Shown here: in pieces, positions 53,797-63,748 of the stretch
Layout: each line of letters opens with the position of its first letter
How positions within the stretch are numbered: the first letter of the stretch is position 1
NCBI GenBank assembly: GCA_963808965.1
Contig: CAWEHU010000024.1
Coordinates: 1 to 64,000, forward strand
Source: CAWEHU01 sp963808965
GTDB taxonomy: Bacteria; Pseudomonadota; Alphaproteobacteria; Acetobacterales; Acetobacteraceae
Reading direction: 5' to 3'
Length of the DNA stretch: 64,000 nt
The notes under the pieces: generated by a model
What the model was told of the DNA's origin: nothing
Database searches by the model: none
The model's input: the letters and a program-made list of their open reading frames with translations, nothing else
Program-made: the position numbers and the translations under genes

Positions 53797-54993
53797 ATGA
53801 ACATCCATGAGCACCAGGCTAAGGAGCTGCTGCGCGGTTATGGGGTGCCTGTGCTGCAAGGCTTTGTCGCCTTCACGCCGGGAGAAGCTGAACAGGCCGC
53901 AGGCAAACTTCCCGGTCCCGTGTTTGTCGTGAAGTCGCAGATCCACGCGGGCGGCCGCGGCGCCGGGCGCTTCGCCGACGACCCGAACGGCAAGGGAGGC
54001 GTACAACTCGCGAAGTCGCGCGATGAGGCGCGTGCCGCGGCGGAGGCGATGCTAGGACACACGTTGGTCACGAAGCAGACCGGCGCCGCGGGGCGGAAGG
54101 TGAATCGCGTCTACGTGGAGGCGGGCTGCGACATCAAGCGCGAGCTGTATCTCTCGCTTCTGGTTGATCGCGCGACCTCCCGGATCACCATCATGGTGTC
54201 CACCGAAGGCGGGATGGAGATCGAGGAAGTCGCGGCCAAGCACCCCGAGAAGATTCTGCGCGTCGCCGTCGATCCGGCGACCGGCATTTCCGGCTATCAC
54301 GGCCGCCGGCTAGGGTACGGACTCGGTCTGGAAGGAAAGCAGATCACGGCGTTCGGGAAGTTCGTCGCCGCCATGTACCAGGCCTTTGTCGGTCTGGATT
54401 GCTCGATCATCGAGGTGAACCCGCTCGTCGTCACCGGGGCGGGCGAGGTGGTCGCGCTGGACGCGAAGGTGAGCTTCGACGACAACGCCCTGTTTCGTCA
54501 TCCGGACGTGGAAAAGCTGCGCGACGAGTCGGAGGAGGACCCGAAGGAGCTCGAGGCGGCCAAGCACGACCTCAACTACGTCGCGCTCGATGGCACGATC
54601 GGCTGCATGGTGAATGGCGCGGGGCTGGCGATGTCGACGATGGACATCATCAAGCTCTACGGGGCGTCGCCGGCGAACTTTCTCGACGTGGGCGGCGGGG
54701 CGACGAAGGAGAAGGTCACGGCGGCGTTCAAGATCATCCTTTCCGATGCGAACGTGGAGGCGATCCTCGTCAACATCTTCGGCGGGATCATGCGCTGCGA
54801 CGTGATCGCCGAGGGTGTGGTCGCGGCGGCGCGCGAGGTGTCGCTGAGCGTGCCGCTGGTGGTGCGGCTCGAGGGCACCAATGTCGATCTGGGCAAGGAT
54901 ATTCTCGCGAAGTCCGGCCTGCCGATCATCGCCGCCGACAACCTCGCCGACGCTGCCGAGAAGGTGGTCAAGGCCGTGAAGGAGGCTGCGTGA
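53797..54993 (+). CDS. sucC: Succinate-CoA ligase (ADP-forming) beta subunit
   Basis: 398 residues. Start MNIHEHQAKELLRGYGVPVL, ATP-grasp domain: KSQIHAGGRGAGRFADDPNG, YLSLLVDRATSRITIMVSTE, SIIEVNPLVVTGAGEVVALD (metal-binding Glu/Asp). C-terminal CoA-ligase domain: NGAGLAMSTMDIIKLYGASP, NFLDVGGGATKEKV, NIFGGIMRCDVIAEGV. Converts succinyl-CoA to succinate with nucleotide synthesis in the TCA cycle. Normal length. Two bases before sucD. Confidence 0.96.
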   Translation: MNIHEHQAKELLRGYGVPVLQGFVAFTPGEAEQAAGKLPGPVFVVKSQIHAGGRGAGRFADDPNGKGGVQLAKSRDEARAAAEAMLGHTLVTKQTGAAGRKVNRVYVEAGCDIKRELYLSLLVDRATSRITIMVSTEGGMEIEEVAAKHPEKILRVAVDPATGISGYHGRRLGYGLGLEGKQITAFGKFVAAMYQAFVGLDCSIIEVNPLVVTGAGEVVALDAKVSFDDNALFRHPDVEKLRDESEEDPKELEAAKHDLNYVALDGTIGCMVNGAGLAMSTMDIIKLYGASPANFLDVGGGATKEKVTAAFKIILSDANVEAILVNIFGGIMRCDVIAEGVVAAAREVSLSVPLVVRLEGTNVDLGKDILAKSGLPIIAADNLADAAEKVVKAVKEAA

Positions 54994-54994
54994 C

Positions 54995-55873
54995 ATGGCC
55001 GTTCTGGTCGACGCCGGCACGAAAGTCATCACGCAAGGCTTCACCGGGGCGCAGGGCACGTTCCATTCCGAACAGGCGATCGCCTACGGGACCAAGGTGG
55101 TCGGTGGAATCACGCCGGGGAAGGGTGGCACCAAGCATCTCGATCTGCCCGTGTTCAACACGGTGGCCGAGGCGCGGGAAAAGACCGGCGCGACCGCGAG
55201 CGCGATCTACGTCCCGCCGGCCTATGCGGCCGACGCGATCCTGGAGGCGATCGACGCCGAGATCCCGCTCATCGTCTGCATCACAGAGGGCATTCCCGTG
55301 CTGGACATGGTGCGGGTGAAGCGAGCGCTTTCGGGATCGAAGTCGCGGCTTGTCGGCCCGAACTGCCCGGGCGTCATCACGCCGGATGCGTGCAAGATCG
55401 GCATCATGCCGGGACACATCCACCGGCGCGGCAGTGTCGGGATCGTGTCGCGCTCCGGCACCCTGACCTACGAAGCCGTCGCGCAGACCACGGCGGCGGG
55501 GCTGGGGCAAAGCACCTGCGTCGGCATCGGCGGCGATCCGGTGAAGGGCATGGACTTCATCGAGGTGCTGGAGCTGTTCCTTGCCGACCCCGAAACCAAG
55601 CAGATCGTCATGATCGGCGAGATCGGCGGCCAGAGCGAGATCGACGCGGCGGAGTTCCTGGCGCGGAACCGTGTGAAGAAACCGACTGTCGGCTTCATCG
55701 CCGGCGCGACCGCGCCGCCCGGACGGCGTATGGGGCACGCGGGCGCGGTGATCTCCGGCGGCCGCGACACCGCAGGCGCCAAGATGGAAGCCATGCGCGA
55801 GGCCGGGATCCACGTAGCCGAGAGCCCGGCGGCGCTCGGCAGCACGTTAACAAGCGCGCTCGGAGAGCTTTAG
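54995..55873 (+). CDS. sucD: Succinate-CoA ligase alpha subunit
   Basis: 292 residues. Start MAVLVDAGTKVITQGFTGAQ (CoA-binding). VGGITPGKGGTKHLDLPVFN and VGPNCPGVITPDACKIGIMP follow. The phosphohistidine lies in RRMGHAGAVISGGRDTAG. Forms the catalytic complex with SucC. The start lies right after the sucC stop. Identity as succinate rather than malate ligase is the common reading of this pair but cannot be excluded as malate-CoA ligase from sequence alone. Confidence 0.96.
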   Translation: MAVLVDAGTKVITQGFTGAQGTFHSEQAIAYGTKVVGGITPGKGGTKHLDLPVFNTVAEAREKTGATASAIYVPPAYAADAILEAIDAEIPLIVCITEGIPVLDMVRVKRALSGSKSRLVGPNCPGVITPDACKIGIMPGHIHRRGSVGIVSRSGTLTYEAVAQTTAAGLGQSTCVGIGGDPVKGMDFIEVLELFLADPETKQIVMIGEIGGQSEIDAAEFLARNRVKKPTVGFIAGATAPPGRRMGHAGAVISGGRDTAGAKMEAMREAGIHVAESPAALGSTLTSALGEL

Positions 55874-55922
55874 CCGACAGGAGCGTCAATCCCGTCCACA
55901 TCCGGCACGAAGGAAGTTCGCG

Positions 55923-56453
55923 ATGCCCATCTACGCTCTTGACAACCACGAACCGCGCCTTCCCGAGCCTGGCCGTTTCTGGGTTGCCCCCGATGCTCAC
56001 GTAATCGGGAATGTGCAGCTCGGTAACGATGTGGGGGTCTGGTTCGGCTCCGTCCTGCGCGGAGATAACGAGCCGCTGGAGGTCGGCGATCGCACCAACG
56101 TTCAGGAAGGGGCGATGCTGCACGCCGACCCGGGTTTCCCGCTCACGATCGGCGCCGATGTCACAGTTGGCCACCATGCGATTCTGCACGGGTGCACCAT
56201 CGGTTCGAACACGCTTATAGGCATGGGCACGACAATTCTCAACGCCGCTCGGATCGGCGCGAATTGCCTAATCGGGGCCAACGCCTTGGTCACCGAGGGT
56301 AAGGAGTTCCCGGACAATTCTCTCATCGTGGGTGCTCCAGCTAAAGTTGTGCGCACGCTGGACAAGTCGAGCGATGAGCAGCTCCGAAAGTCTGCTTTGC
56401 AGTACGTCGCAAACTGGCGACGGTTCTCCGCTGGTCTTCGGCGGATCGGCTGA
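55923..56453 (+). CDS. Gamma-carbonic anhydrase family protein
   Basis: 176 residues from ATG 55923 (GAAGGAAG site upstream). Left-handed beta-helix hexapeptide repeats: NVQLGNDVGVWFGSVLRGDN, IGADVTVGHHAILHGCTIGS, LIGMGTTILNAARIGANCLI. Zinc ligands are candidates in GHHAILHGC. The family includes true carbonic anhydrases and related acyltransferase-like proteins; the activity is not proven. It follows sucD by 49 bases. Confidence 0.88.
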   Translation: MPIYALDNHEPRLPEPGRFWVAPDAHVIGNVQLGNDVGVWFGSVLRGDNEPLEVGDRTNVQEGAMLHADPGFPLTIGADVTVGHHAILHGCTIGSNTLIGMGTTILNAARIGANCLIGANALVTEGKEFPDNSLIVGAPAKVVRTLDKSSDEQLRKSALQYVANWRRFSAGLRRIG

Positions 56454-56480
56454 CCTCCCAGCCAAAGAAAGGTGACCGCC

Positions 56481-56976
56481 ATGAATAGCCTGAACGATCT
56501 TTTCCAGCACTTTCTCAAGGACATGTACTACGCCGAGCAGCAAACGCTGCGGTCGATACCGGAACTGGCGCGCGCGGCGCAGAGCGCGGCCTTGAAGCAG
56601 GCATTGGGATGCGCAAACGCAGGTGATCAGGGCGCAGATCGAAGGTCTGGAGAAGGTCTTCGAAACATTTGGGAAGCGACCGGAAGGAGCGACTTGCGAG
56701 GCGCTTCTCGGCTTGCTGAAGGAATCTGAAGATCTGCTGAAGGACACGGCGGGAGTCGGCCCAGTCCAAGATGCGGGGCTGATCGCGCATGCCCAGGCGG
56801 TGCTGCATTATGCGAGCGCTCGATACGGCACACTTCTGGCCTGGGCTGCCGAAGTGGGCCAGCAGCATGCGGCTGACGTGCTCCGGCAGATGCTGGAAGC
56901 GTCCAAGAGAGCCAATGAAACCTTCAACGAGGTGGCAATGCAGGGAATTAACAAGGCGGCTGCCGGGCCAGCATGA
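56481..56976 (+). CDS. YciE/YciF ferritin-like (DUF892) protein, one-base frameshift
   Basis: Start ATG 56481: MNSLNDLFQHFLKDMYYAEQ then QTLRSIPELARAAQSAAL. An indel near 56610 shifts QTQVIRAQIEGLEKVFETFG into the next frame, which continues GKRPEGATCEALLGLLKESE and ends at 56976. About 165 residues after repair, four-helix ferritin-like fold with the usual acidic and His positions (YYAEQQ, HAQAVLHYASARYG). Function is linked to stress but not established. Confidence 0.82.
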
Positions 56977-57044
56977 CAGAGGATTCTGAGCGCGGCCTTA
57001 GGGCCTGAGAGGCCGGCCCGCGCTCGGATAAGGAAGGGACTCCG

Positions 57045-58182
57045 GTGCGGAAACAACATCTTATCGACCCGGAGATTTGCATCAGGTGCAACACCTGCGA
57101 ACGGCGTTGTCCAACGGGCGCGATCAGTCACGATGAGCGGAACTATGTCGTGGACGCAAGACATCTGCAGCTTTTGCATGGCCTGCATCCGGCCCTGTCT
57201 CACCGGCGCCATCGACCACTGGCCAATGGTCGCCCAAACCTATACTGTCGGGGAACAGCTCAGTTGGCGCCGCTTGCCGACAGTCGAGCCGACCTCTCCT
57301 CATCGAGCGCCTAATAGCCTGTTCACACGCGACAGTCCCGCTGTCGCGACGGTCGCCAGCACCCAGCGGGTAACCCAGGAGCCCGAGGAATCCGAGGTCC
57401 GGCTTATTCTTCTGGATTTTGGCGCCTGCCGATTCCCATTCCTCGAAGGACAAAGCATCGACGTTGTCCCGCCGGGCGAGCGGGCTGATGGCCGAACCCG
57501 CGCGATGCGCCTTTACTCGATCGCCTGCGCCCGTGACGGGGAGCAGACCGGAACCAACACGATGGCGTTGTTCGTCAAGCGGGTGGCGGAGCCGCGTGCG
57601 GACGGCACCGTGTTCCGTGGTGTCGCCTCGAACTGGCTTTGCGATCTCCGGCCCGGTGACCGGATCGAAGTTGTGGGGCCTTTCGGCGAGACGTTCCTGA
57701 TGCCGGACGATCCGGAGGCGGAGCTGCTCCTGATCGGCACCGGTACGGGCCGCGCATCCTTTCGCGGCTTTGCGCAACGGCGCTTGCGCACCGCCCCGCA
57801 CGCGCGCGGACAACTGCACCTGTTCTTCGGGACTCGAACGCCGCAGGTCTTTCCGACGCTCGAGCCTCTGCGCCTCAATCCGCATTTGTTGCGCGATAGA
57901 GAGCTGGTCTATTCGCGGACGTCGGGTTGGGACAGGGAGCACGTTCAAGACCGTATGCGCCAGAAGGCCGGCGTCCTCGCCCAAGTGCTGAGGCATGATC
58001 GGCTGCACGTGTTTGTTTGCGGCTCCCGTGGACTGGAACAAGGAGTGAATGACACGCTGACCCAGATCGGCCAACAGCACGGCGTCGACTGGCCTGTGCT
58101 ACGGAGAGCTCTGAATGCCGCTGGGCGATACCACGTGGAGACCTATCAAATCGCGGTTACGAGTTTCGGTTGGAGGGGATAG
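57045..58182 (+). CDS. BoxA-like ferredoxin/FAD reductase (one-base frameshift)
   Basis: GTG start 57045 behind AGGAAGG. Residues 1-60 carry two 4Fe-4S motifs: CIRCNTCERRCPTGAI and, after an indel near 57160, CSFCMACIRPCLTGAIDHW. The rest is an FNR-type flavin/NADP module: RLYSIACARDGEQTG (FAD), ELLLIGTGTGRASFRGFAQR (NADP). This arrangement matches BoxA, the NADPH-dependent reductase partner of benzoyl-CoA epoxidase BoxB. boxB and boxC are not in the window, so it may serve another oxygenase. It begins 68 bases after the DUF892 gene. Confidence 0.75.
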
Positions 58183-58566
58183 CCCACGTAGAGTGCAGTG
58201 ACTCACCAACTTTCGCAAACCGAGGCCGGCGGACTGGACGGTCTCCGAATGGCGCATTGACATTTCTATGCGGCGTGAGGCCTCGCTGGAATCCTGCTCT
58301 CGTCACGTTGCGATTATCCAGGGTTTCTGCCTGGGGAGCTGCCGGGCTAAAATATGTACGCGGTTACAGCGGCGCCAGAGAGCGCCGGCTTCGCATGGAT
58401 CGGGGTGAAGAGAGCAAAGCTCCCCTGGCAGCGTTCGCATTTGGCGCACGCTGCCTCCGCAACTTAGCGATTCTCGTCTGCATCTTCGCAGGGCAGTTTG
58501 TGATCACGCCTCGGCCCGGAAGCTCAGAAGCATAGGCCGGATTGTGCAATTCCAGGGAGGAATGAG
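58183..58566. promoter_or_regulatory. Intergenic region upstream of hpd
   Basis: No coding gene is seen. The GGAGGAATG ribosome site lies at about 58554 just before hpd. A promoter for the tyrosine-catabolic genes probably lies here; I could not identify a box with confidence. Confidence 0.3.
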
Positions 58567-59700
58567 ATGGGTCCGTACCCGCATGATGCGCCTGCTGCGC
58601 AGGTCACACCGGAGAATCCTGCCGGCACGGACGGCTTCGGCTTTGTGGAATATGCGCATCCCGAACCGGCCAAGCTGCATGAATTGTTCCGAATGATGGG
58701 CTTCGGACCGGTGGCTCGTCATCGCAGCAAAGCTATCACGCTCTACCGCCAGGGCGATGTGAATTACCTGGTCAACGAGGAGGCTGGTAGCCAAGCGGTC
58801 CGGTTCGCGGCGGAGCACGGCCCCTGCGCCCCTTCAATGGCGTTCCGCGTCGTCGATGCACAGCACGCCTACCAGCGGGCCCTCGAACACGGCGCCCAGC
58901 CTACCGACCCAGCCCAGGGTTCGCTCGCGCTGAATGTGCCCGCGGTCAAGGGCATCGGCGGCTCGCTGCTCTACTTTATCGACCGTTACGGTGCGAAAGG
59001 CTCCGCGTTCGATGAGGAGTTCGAATGGACCGGTGAGCGCGATCCCAAGCCGGAGGGCGAGGGCCTGTTTTACATTGACCATTTGACGCATAACGTGGGC
59101 CGTGGCCGGATGAACATCTGGGCCGACTTCTACGAGCAAATCTTCAACTTCCGCGAGATCCGCTATTTTGACATCAAGGGTGAGTACACGGGCCTGTTCT
59201 CGCGCGCGCTTACCAGCCCCGATGGCAAGATCCGTATTCCGATCAACGAGTCCGCCGACGAACAGAGCCAGATAGAGGAATACCTGCACGAGTACAAGGG
59301 CGAGGGAATCCAGCACGTCGCTTGCGGCTGTCGTGACATCTACGCCTCCATTAAATCACTTCGCTCGCGGGGATTGCAATTCATGCCCTCGCCGCCCGCC
59401 ACCTATTACGAACGAATTGAGGAGCGCGTGCCCGGCCACGGCGAGGACCTGGCGCGGCTCCAGCGCAACGGCATTTTGCTGGACGGTGAAGGCGCTGTGA
59501 CCCTCGGCGCCAAGGAAGGCCGGATGACCAAGGTGCTCCTGCAGATTTTCTCCGCCAATGCCATTGGCCCGATCTTCTTCGAATTCATCCAGCGCAAGGG
59601 GGACGAGGGTTTTGGGGAGGGCAATTTCCGCGCACTGTTCGTCTCTATCGAGGAGGACCAGCTCCGCCGTGGCGTGCTGACCGCCAAACCAGCGGCGTAG
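58567..59700 (+). CDS. hpd: 4-hydroxyphenylpyruvate dioxygenase
   Basis: 377 residues from ATG 58567. Converts 4-hydroxyphenylpyruvate to homogentisate with Fe(II). Three iron ligands are visible: IDHLTHNVGRGRMNIWADFY (His), EGIQHVACGCRDIYASIKSL (His) and GPIFFEFIQRKGDEGFGEGN (Glu). The C-terminal helix GNFRALFVSIEEDQLRRGVL is intact. Length normal. It is the first gene of a cluster with a Rieske protein and an HmgA/FahA chimera, so tyrosine or phenylalanine degradation is meant. Confidence 0.95.
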   Translation: MGPYPHDAPAAQVTPENPAGTDGFGFVEYAHPEPAKLHELFRMMGFGPVARHRSKAITLYRQGDVNYLVNEEAGSQAVRFAAEHGPCAPSMAFRVVDAQHAYQRALEHGAQPTDPAQGSLALNVPAVKGIGGSLLYFIDRYGAKGSAFDEEFEWTGERDPKPEGEGLFYIDHLTHNVGRGRMNIWADFYEQIFNFREIRYFDIKGEYTGLFSRALTSPDGKIRIPINESADEQSQIEEYLHEYKGEGIQHVACGCRDIYASIKSLRSRGLQFMPSPPATYYERIEERVPGHGEDLARLQRNGILLDGEGAVTLGAKEGRMTKVLLQIFSANAIGPIFFEFIQRKGDEGFGEGNFRALFVSIEEDQLRRGVLTAKPAA

Positions 59701-59716
59701 CGGGGCGACGATCTTC

Positions 59717-60088
59717 GTGTTTCGCGAGCCGGGACCGGTGCTGGGCCGGCTGTCCGATTTCCCGGACGGAGCCGTAACTCCGGTCAACTACCAGAAGGCG
59801 GGACGGGAGACTGCCCTGCTGGTGGTTCGCCGAGGACATGAGCTGCGGGTCTACGAGGATGTCTGCCCACACCAGTTCTTGCCGCTGACGTACCGAGGTG
59901 GCCGGGTGCTCAGCGAAGATGGAGAGCGGCTGCGCTGCACCAACCACGGCGCGGAATTCGCGGTGGGGGACGGGCGGGCCTTATCTGGCCCGGTTAACGG
60001 ATGTGGCTTGACCGCCGTGGCAGTGTGCGTCGCGTCAGATGGGCTTGTGGTGATCGGCGATGCGGCGGGCCGGGAAGGGTCCAGTTAA
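59717..60088 (+). CDS. Rieske [2Fe-2S] ferredoxin-type protein
   Basis: 123 residues, GTG start 59717. The cluster motifs are CPHQFLP (CxH) and LRCTNHGAEF (CxxH), 20-odd residues apart, in a small domain: LLVVRRGHELRVYEDVCPHQ and VLSEDGERLRCTNHG. It is soluble (no signal). In homogentisate clusters such a gene has been reported next to hpd/hmgA in some bacteria; here it probably donates electrons to an oxygenase, but the partner is not certain. Confidence 0.88.
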   Translation: MFREPGPVLGRLSDFPDGAVTPVNYQKAGRETALLVVRRGHELRVYEDVCPHQFLPLTYRGGRVLSEDGERLRCTNHGAEFAVGDGRALSGPVNGCGLTAVAVCVASDGLVVIGDAAGREGSS

Positions 60089-60103
60089 ATGAGGAGTGTT
60101 CCG

Positions 60104-60697
60104 ATGAACGTCATACCAAGCGTGGCATCGGTGTCAGTTGCAGACGGAAATTATCTTTCCGGTTTTGGCAACGGCTTCGAGACGGAGGCGCTGCCCGGCG
60201 CTCTGCCCGTCGGCCGCAACTCGCCGCAGAAATGTCCGTACGGGCTGTATGCGGAGCAGCTCTCGGGCTCACCGTTTACCGCTCCGCGCGCCAGCAACGA
60301 GCGGAGCTGGCTTTATCGCGTCCGCCCAACCATCGCCCATTGGGGCCGGTTCCGCAAAGCGGATATCGGGCTCTGGCGCACTGCGCCGGCATCCGAGGTG
60401 GAGCTGCCGATCGCGCCGCTGCGGTGGGATCCGATCCCCATTCCGAACCAGGAACTGTCCTTCCTGGAAGGCGTGCGCAGCATGACCACGGCTGGCTTCG
60501 GGAGCATTCTAGAAACCACGCAGGGCGGAAAGGTCGCCGTCGTTCTGCAATCCGGGGAGGAGCAACGTTTTCTGGAAGATGGAGACGAGGTGATTCTGCT
60601 CGCCAGGGCGGAACGTGAAGGATTCGTTCCGATAGGCTTTGGCGAGTGCCGGGCCGTTATCGTGCCCGCCCCCATATCCGGCAAGGCCGCCGATTGA
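60104..60697 (+). CDS. HmgA-FahA chimera (homogentisate dioxygenase N-term + fumarylacetoacetase C-term)
   Basis: 197 residues from ATG 60104 behind GAGGAG. Residues 1-130 match the N-terminus of homogentisate 1,2-dioxygenase: NYLSGFGNGFETEALPGALP, NSPQKCPYGLYAEQLSGSPF, RSWLYRVRPTIAHW, LRWDPIPIPNQ. From about 131 the frame becomes the end of fumarylacetoacetase: GSILETTQGGKVAVVLQSGE, FLEDGDEVILLARAEREGFV, PIGFGECRAVIVPAP. The iron-binding part of HmgA and the catalytic part of FahA are both missing, so this is probably an inactive deletion product. The join lies near base 60494. Confidence 0.82.
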   Translation: MNVIPSVASVSVADGNYLSGFGNGFETEALPGALPVGRNSPQKCPYGLYAEQLSGSPFTAPRASNERSWLYRVRPTIAHWGRFRKADIGLWRTAPASEVELPIAPLRWDPIPIPNQELSFLEGVRSMTTAGFGSILETTQGGKVAVVLQSGEEQRFLEDGDEVILLARAEREGFVPIGFGECRAVIVPAPISGKAAD

Positions 60698-60915
60698 TGG
60701 CCAGTCTCAGTCTCGAGCAGTTCCGGGACGTCAAGGAACGCGGCTTTCCCGGCTGGGAGACGGCCATGCGCGCGGGTCCGAATGAGGAGCCCTATGTCTG
60801 TCCGGCAGACGCGCGGTACGGCGAACCCCGGTTCCCGTTCGGCGCCGCCCCGCGTTGGCGGGCCAAGCCTTCAAGCGCTGGTGCGCCGATAGCCTTACGG
60901 GCGACCACTTCGTAA
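60697..60915 (+). CDS. Short ORF downstream of the chimera
   Basis: 72 residues, ATG at 60697 overlapping the chimera stop. MASLSLEQFRDVKERGFPGW, then EEPYVCPADARYGEPRFPFG, then a Pro/Ala/Ser-rich tail that looks out of frame. I do not recognise the family. It could be the head of a gene whose remainder has been lost. Bases 60916-61143 hold nothing convincing. Confidence 0.35.
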   Translation: MASLSLEQFRDVKERGFPGWETAMRAGPNEEPYVCPADARYGEPRFPFGAAPRWRAKPSSAGAPIALRATTS

Positions 60916-61143
60916 TTGCCGGCCCCTGGACCGGTCTCGTGGTACCTGCCAGCTCATGGAAGATGTGGCCGCGATACGGCACAGGCTCGAGAGCGCACTT
61001 AGGGCTGATTCTCAGGCGCAAGAGCCGGCGGCAGAAGGGACCCAGCGCGAGGGTCAAGGGTGAGCGGACGAATTGCCTATCACGCGCGATCAGCGAGTTA
61101 GAGCCAGGTCGGCGAGACGAGACGATAACAATACGGGGTAGGG

Positions 61144-62506
61144 ATGTCGGAACTTGCTTCCAACATAGGCGATATGAGCGCGCGGCGCACGCGATATCGC
61201 TGGTTCGTGCTCGCGCTGATCTTCGCCATCTACACGGTTGCCTCGGCGGACCGGGCCAATATCGGCATAGCAATTCCCTACATGCAAAAGGATTTCGGCC
61301 TCAGCAATACGCAAATCGGCACAATCATTAGCTTGTTCGGACTGGCTTACGGAGTTTTTCAGATTCCTTCCGCGTTTTTGATAAAGCAGTTCGGGGTACA
61401 GCCTGTATCCCCTCCTTCATGATTTTGACATCCATCGCTACAGGATGCATGGGCCTGGTCGGCTCCGCGCTGACCTTGCAAATAGATCGCTTCATCCTTG
61501 GCGTCGTGGAAGCGCCGCTGGCGAACAGCCTGATCACGACTGTCAACAATTGGTTCCCGGCGCGAGAGAAAGGCCAGGCGGCGGGTATCTTCATCTCATC
61601 GGCCAAGTTTGGTCCGGTCGTGGTCCCGCCACTTGGGGCGCTGATCATCCTGCACTTCGGATGGCAATATATATTTTTCTTTTGTGCGATTCCCGGAATC
61701 CTGTTCTCGCTCGTCTGGTTCGCTATGGTCCCGAATGACCCGGCCAACAGCCGCCTCTGCTCGGAGGCAGAGGTGGACTACATTCACGAGCGCGGTGAAG
61801 CGCCAACCGTCGGAAAGCCGAAACCCGAGGGTCCTCATGGCGAGGGCACGCCCGGCTTCGTGTGGCTCGACCGGATCATCCGCGCCCGCGCGATGCGGCC
61901 GATTGATACGGTCGCCGGCCTCATGCGGAGCTGGACGGCCTGGGGTGTCGCGGTGGGCTACTTCTTTGTCCAGGGCACAATCAGCGTCATTTTGGCTTGG
62001 TTGCCGACCTATCTGGCGACGGTGAAGCAGTTCTCCATCCTGAAGGTCGGCTTCGTGGCTGCGGCGCCGTTCGTGGGCGCGGTGGCGGGCAACATCGTCG
62101 GTGGCTGGCTTTCGGATCGCGTGTTTCACAAGCGCCGCAAGCCGACGATGATGATCTCCACTATCGCTACGGTTATTATGATGTACGCTCTGGTATATGC
62201 CCCGAGCGACCCGGTGATGCTGGCCCTAATCCTTTTCCTTACCGGCCTTCTGCTCAGCTTCGGCTTCTCCGCATTTGGGATTATCCGTCGGCCCTGACCT
62301 CGAAGGAGGTGTTCCCGATCGGGGCGGCTCTGGTCAATACCTGTGGCCAACTCGGAGCGGCTGCCCTTCCATTCGCGGTCGGGATGATTTTGGACCGGGC
62401 AGACTGGAGTGCGGTGTTCTTGTTCCTATCCGGCTGCTCCTTCGCCGCGCTCATCTTGCTGGTAACCATCATCGAACCACTTGAGGCGAAGACGAAGCAA
62501 GCGTGA
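61144..62506 (+). CDS. MFS transporter, anion:cation symporter family (two frameshifts)
   Basis: ATG 61144. First frame YRWFVLALIFAIYTVASADR, NIGIAIPYMQKDFGLSNTQI to about 61410, then a second frame from about 61400 (MGLVGSALTLQIDRFILGVV, ANSLITTVNNWFPAREKGQA) and a third from about 62285 (PSALTSKEVFPIGAALVNTC, GQLGAAALPFAVGMILDRAD) to 62506. Twelve helices when joined. The family moves organic anions such as aromatic acids with H+ or Na+. Position after the catabolic genes suggests uptake of the aromatic substrate. Confidence 0.82.
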
Positions 62507-62679
62507 CTGCGGGCGACAGTGGCGTTCGACCATCCTTCATACGGTGCTCCCCTATCGGTCCACGAGGGTTACTCTGAAACGGCTGGGCAATCTCGTAGCA
62601 AGGCCACTTCCTACCAGCTCTTGACAGCACCAATGCAGGGATCGTTGTGCATTTGGGAGGGTTCGGGAAAACTCCGAAA

Positions 62680-63632
62680 ATGCGCACGCTGCCGGACTGG
62701 GTCACACTCCGGAATCTTCCTTGCCGCTCTCGAACTCGGCAGCATCACCCGGGCAGCTGAGCGCTGCGGCATCGCGACCGCGGCGGCGGCGAAACGGGTA
62801 CAGGAACTCGAGCTCGATTGCGGTGTGTCACTCATCGAGCGCGGAGCACGCGGAGTTCGTCCCACCCCTGCCGGCGAGGCCTTTGCCCGCTACGCGCGGG
62901 CGCTGCTCGACCTTGCTGCCCGCCTCGCGGCTGACCTTGATGCGTTAGCGGCCGGTGGCCTCGGGAGCGTCAGTCTACATGCGACGGCCTCTGCCTTCGG
63001 CGGCCACGAACTCGCGGACGAGCTTGCCGCCTTTGCTGGTAAGCAGCATGGCATTCAAGTAGAGCTACGGGAAGACACGAGTCTGCGGGATCCTGCAAGA
63101 CTTGCTCGAGGGGCGGGCCGATCTCGGCATCATCACGAGCGGCAGCCGGATTCCGCTGGGGCTCTATGGACATCGCTGGCGGAAAGATCGCTTGCTCGCG
63201 GTGGTCACAAGCAATCATCCGCTCGCTTCGTGCGCATCGGTGAGTTTCGAAGAAGTGCTGAGATACCCGCTCATCGGCGCTGTCGCGAGGGGTACGCTGG
63301 CGCTGCTGCTCGAAGATAGGGCGGAACGACTGGGTCGACGGGTTCGCTACCGCTTCCATGTCGAGAGCACGGATGCGGCCCGTCGTCTGGCGGCGGCGGG
63401 TCATGGGATCACGGTCATGCCGGATGGCTTGGTGCGCCCGTACGAGGCGACATTCGGATTGCGCGGAATCCCCATCGCCGAGCGTTGGGCGCACCGTCAA
63501 TTGCGGCTGGTGGCTCGCGCGCCCGACATGCTGCCAGTGCCCGCCCGTTTGCTGCTTGACCATCTTCTCAAACCGGCAAAGGTTAGCGACACCAAGCCTT
63601 CGCCCACCGCGGACGCACCCCCCGCCGCTTAG
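62680..63632 (+). CDS. LysR-family transcriptional regulator (two frameshifts)
   Basis: From ATG 62680: MRTLPDWVTLR; after an extra base near 62711 the HTH appears: IFLAALELGSITRAAERCGI and KRVQELELDCGVSLIERGAR, GVRPTPAGEAFARYARALLD. A second shift near 63095 leads to the effector domain: LLEGRADLGIITSGSRIPLG, NHPLASCASVSFEEVLRYPL, AAAGHGITVMPDGLVRPYEA. About 316 residues when repaired. Same strand, following the transporter, so it may control the catabolic genes. Confidence 0.82.
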
Positions 63633-63748
63633 CGCTTCTCCTCCGCGCCTAGAGCGGGATGAAATCACCCTAAATCGGCTTTTTTTCGGATTCCGCGACG
63701 CGGGCGCGATCTAATTCAAGATGCTGGCTGGGCGGGAGGCCAGCATTG
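63633..63748. other. Left flank of the IS630-type element
   Basis: A TAGAGCGGGATGAAATC stretch near 63651 followed by a T-run (TTTTTTT, 63681-63687) lies just before the transposase start. This is the kind of end IS630 elements have, but without the right end the limits cannot be set. Confidence 0.3.
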
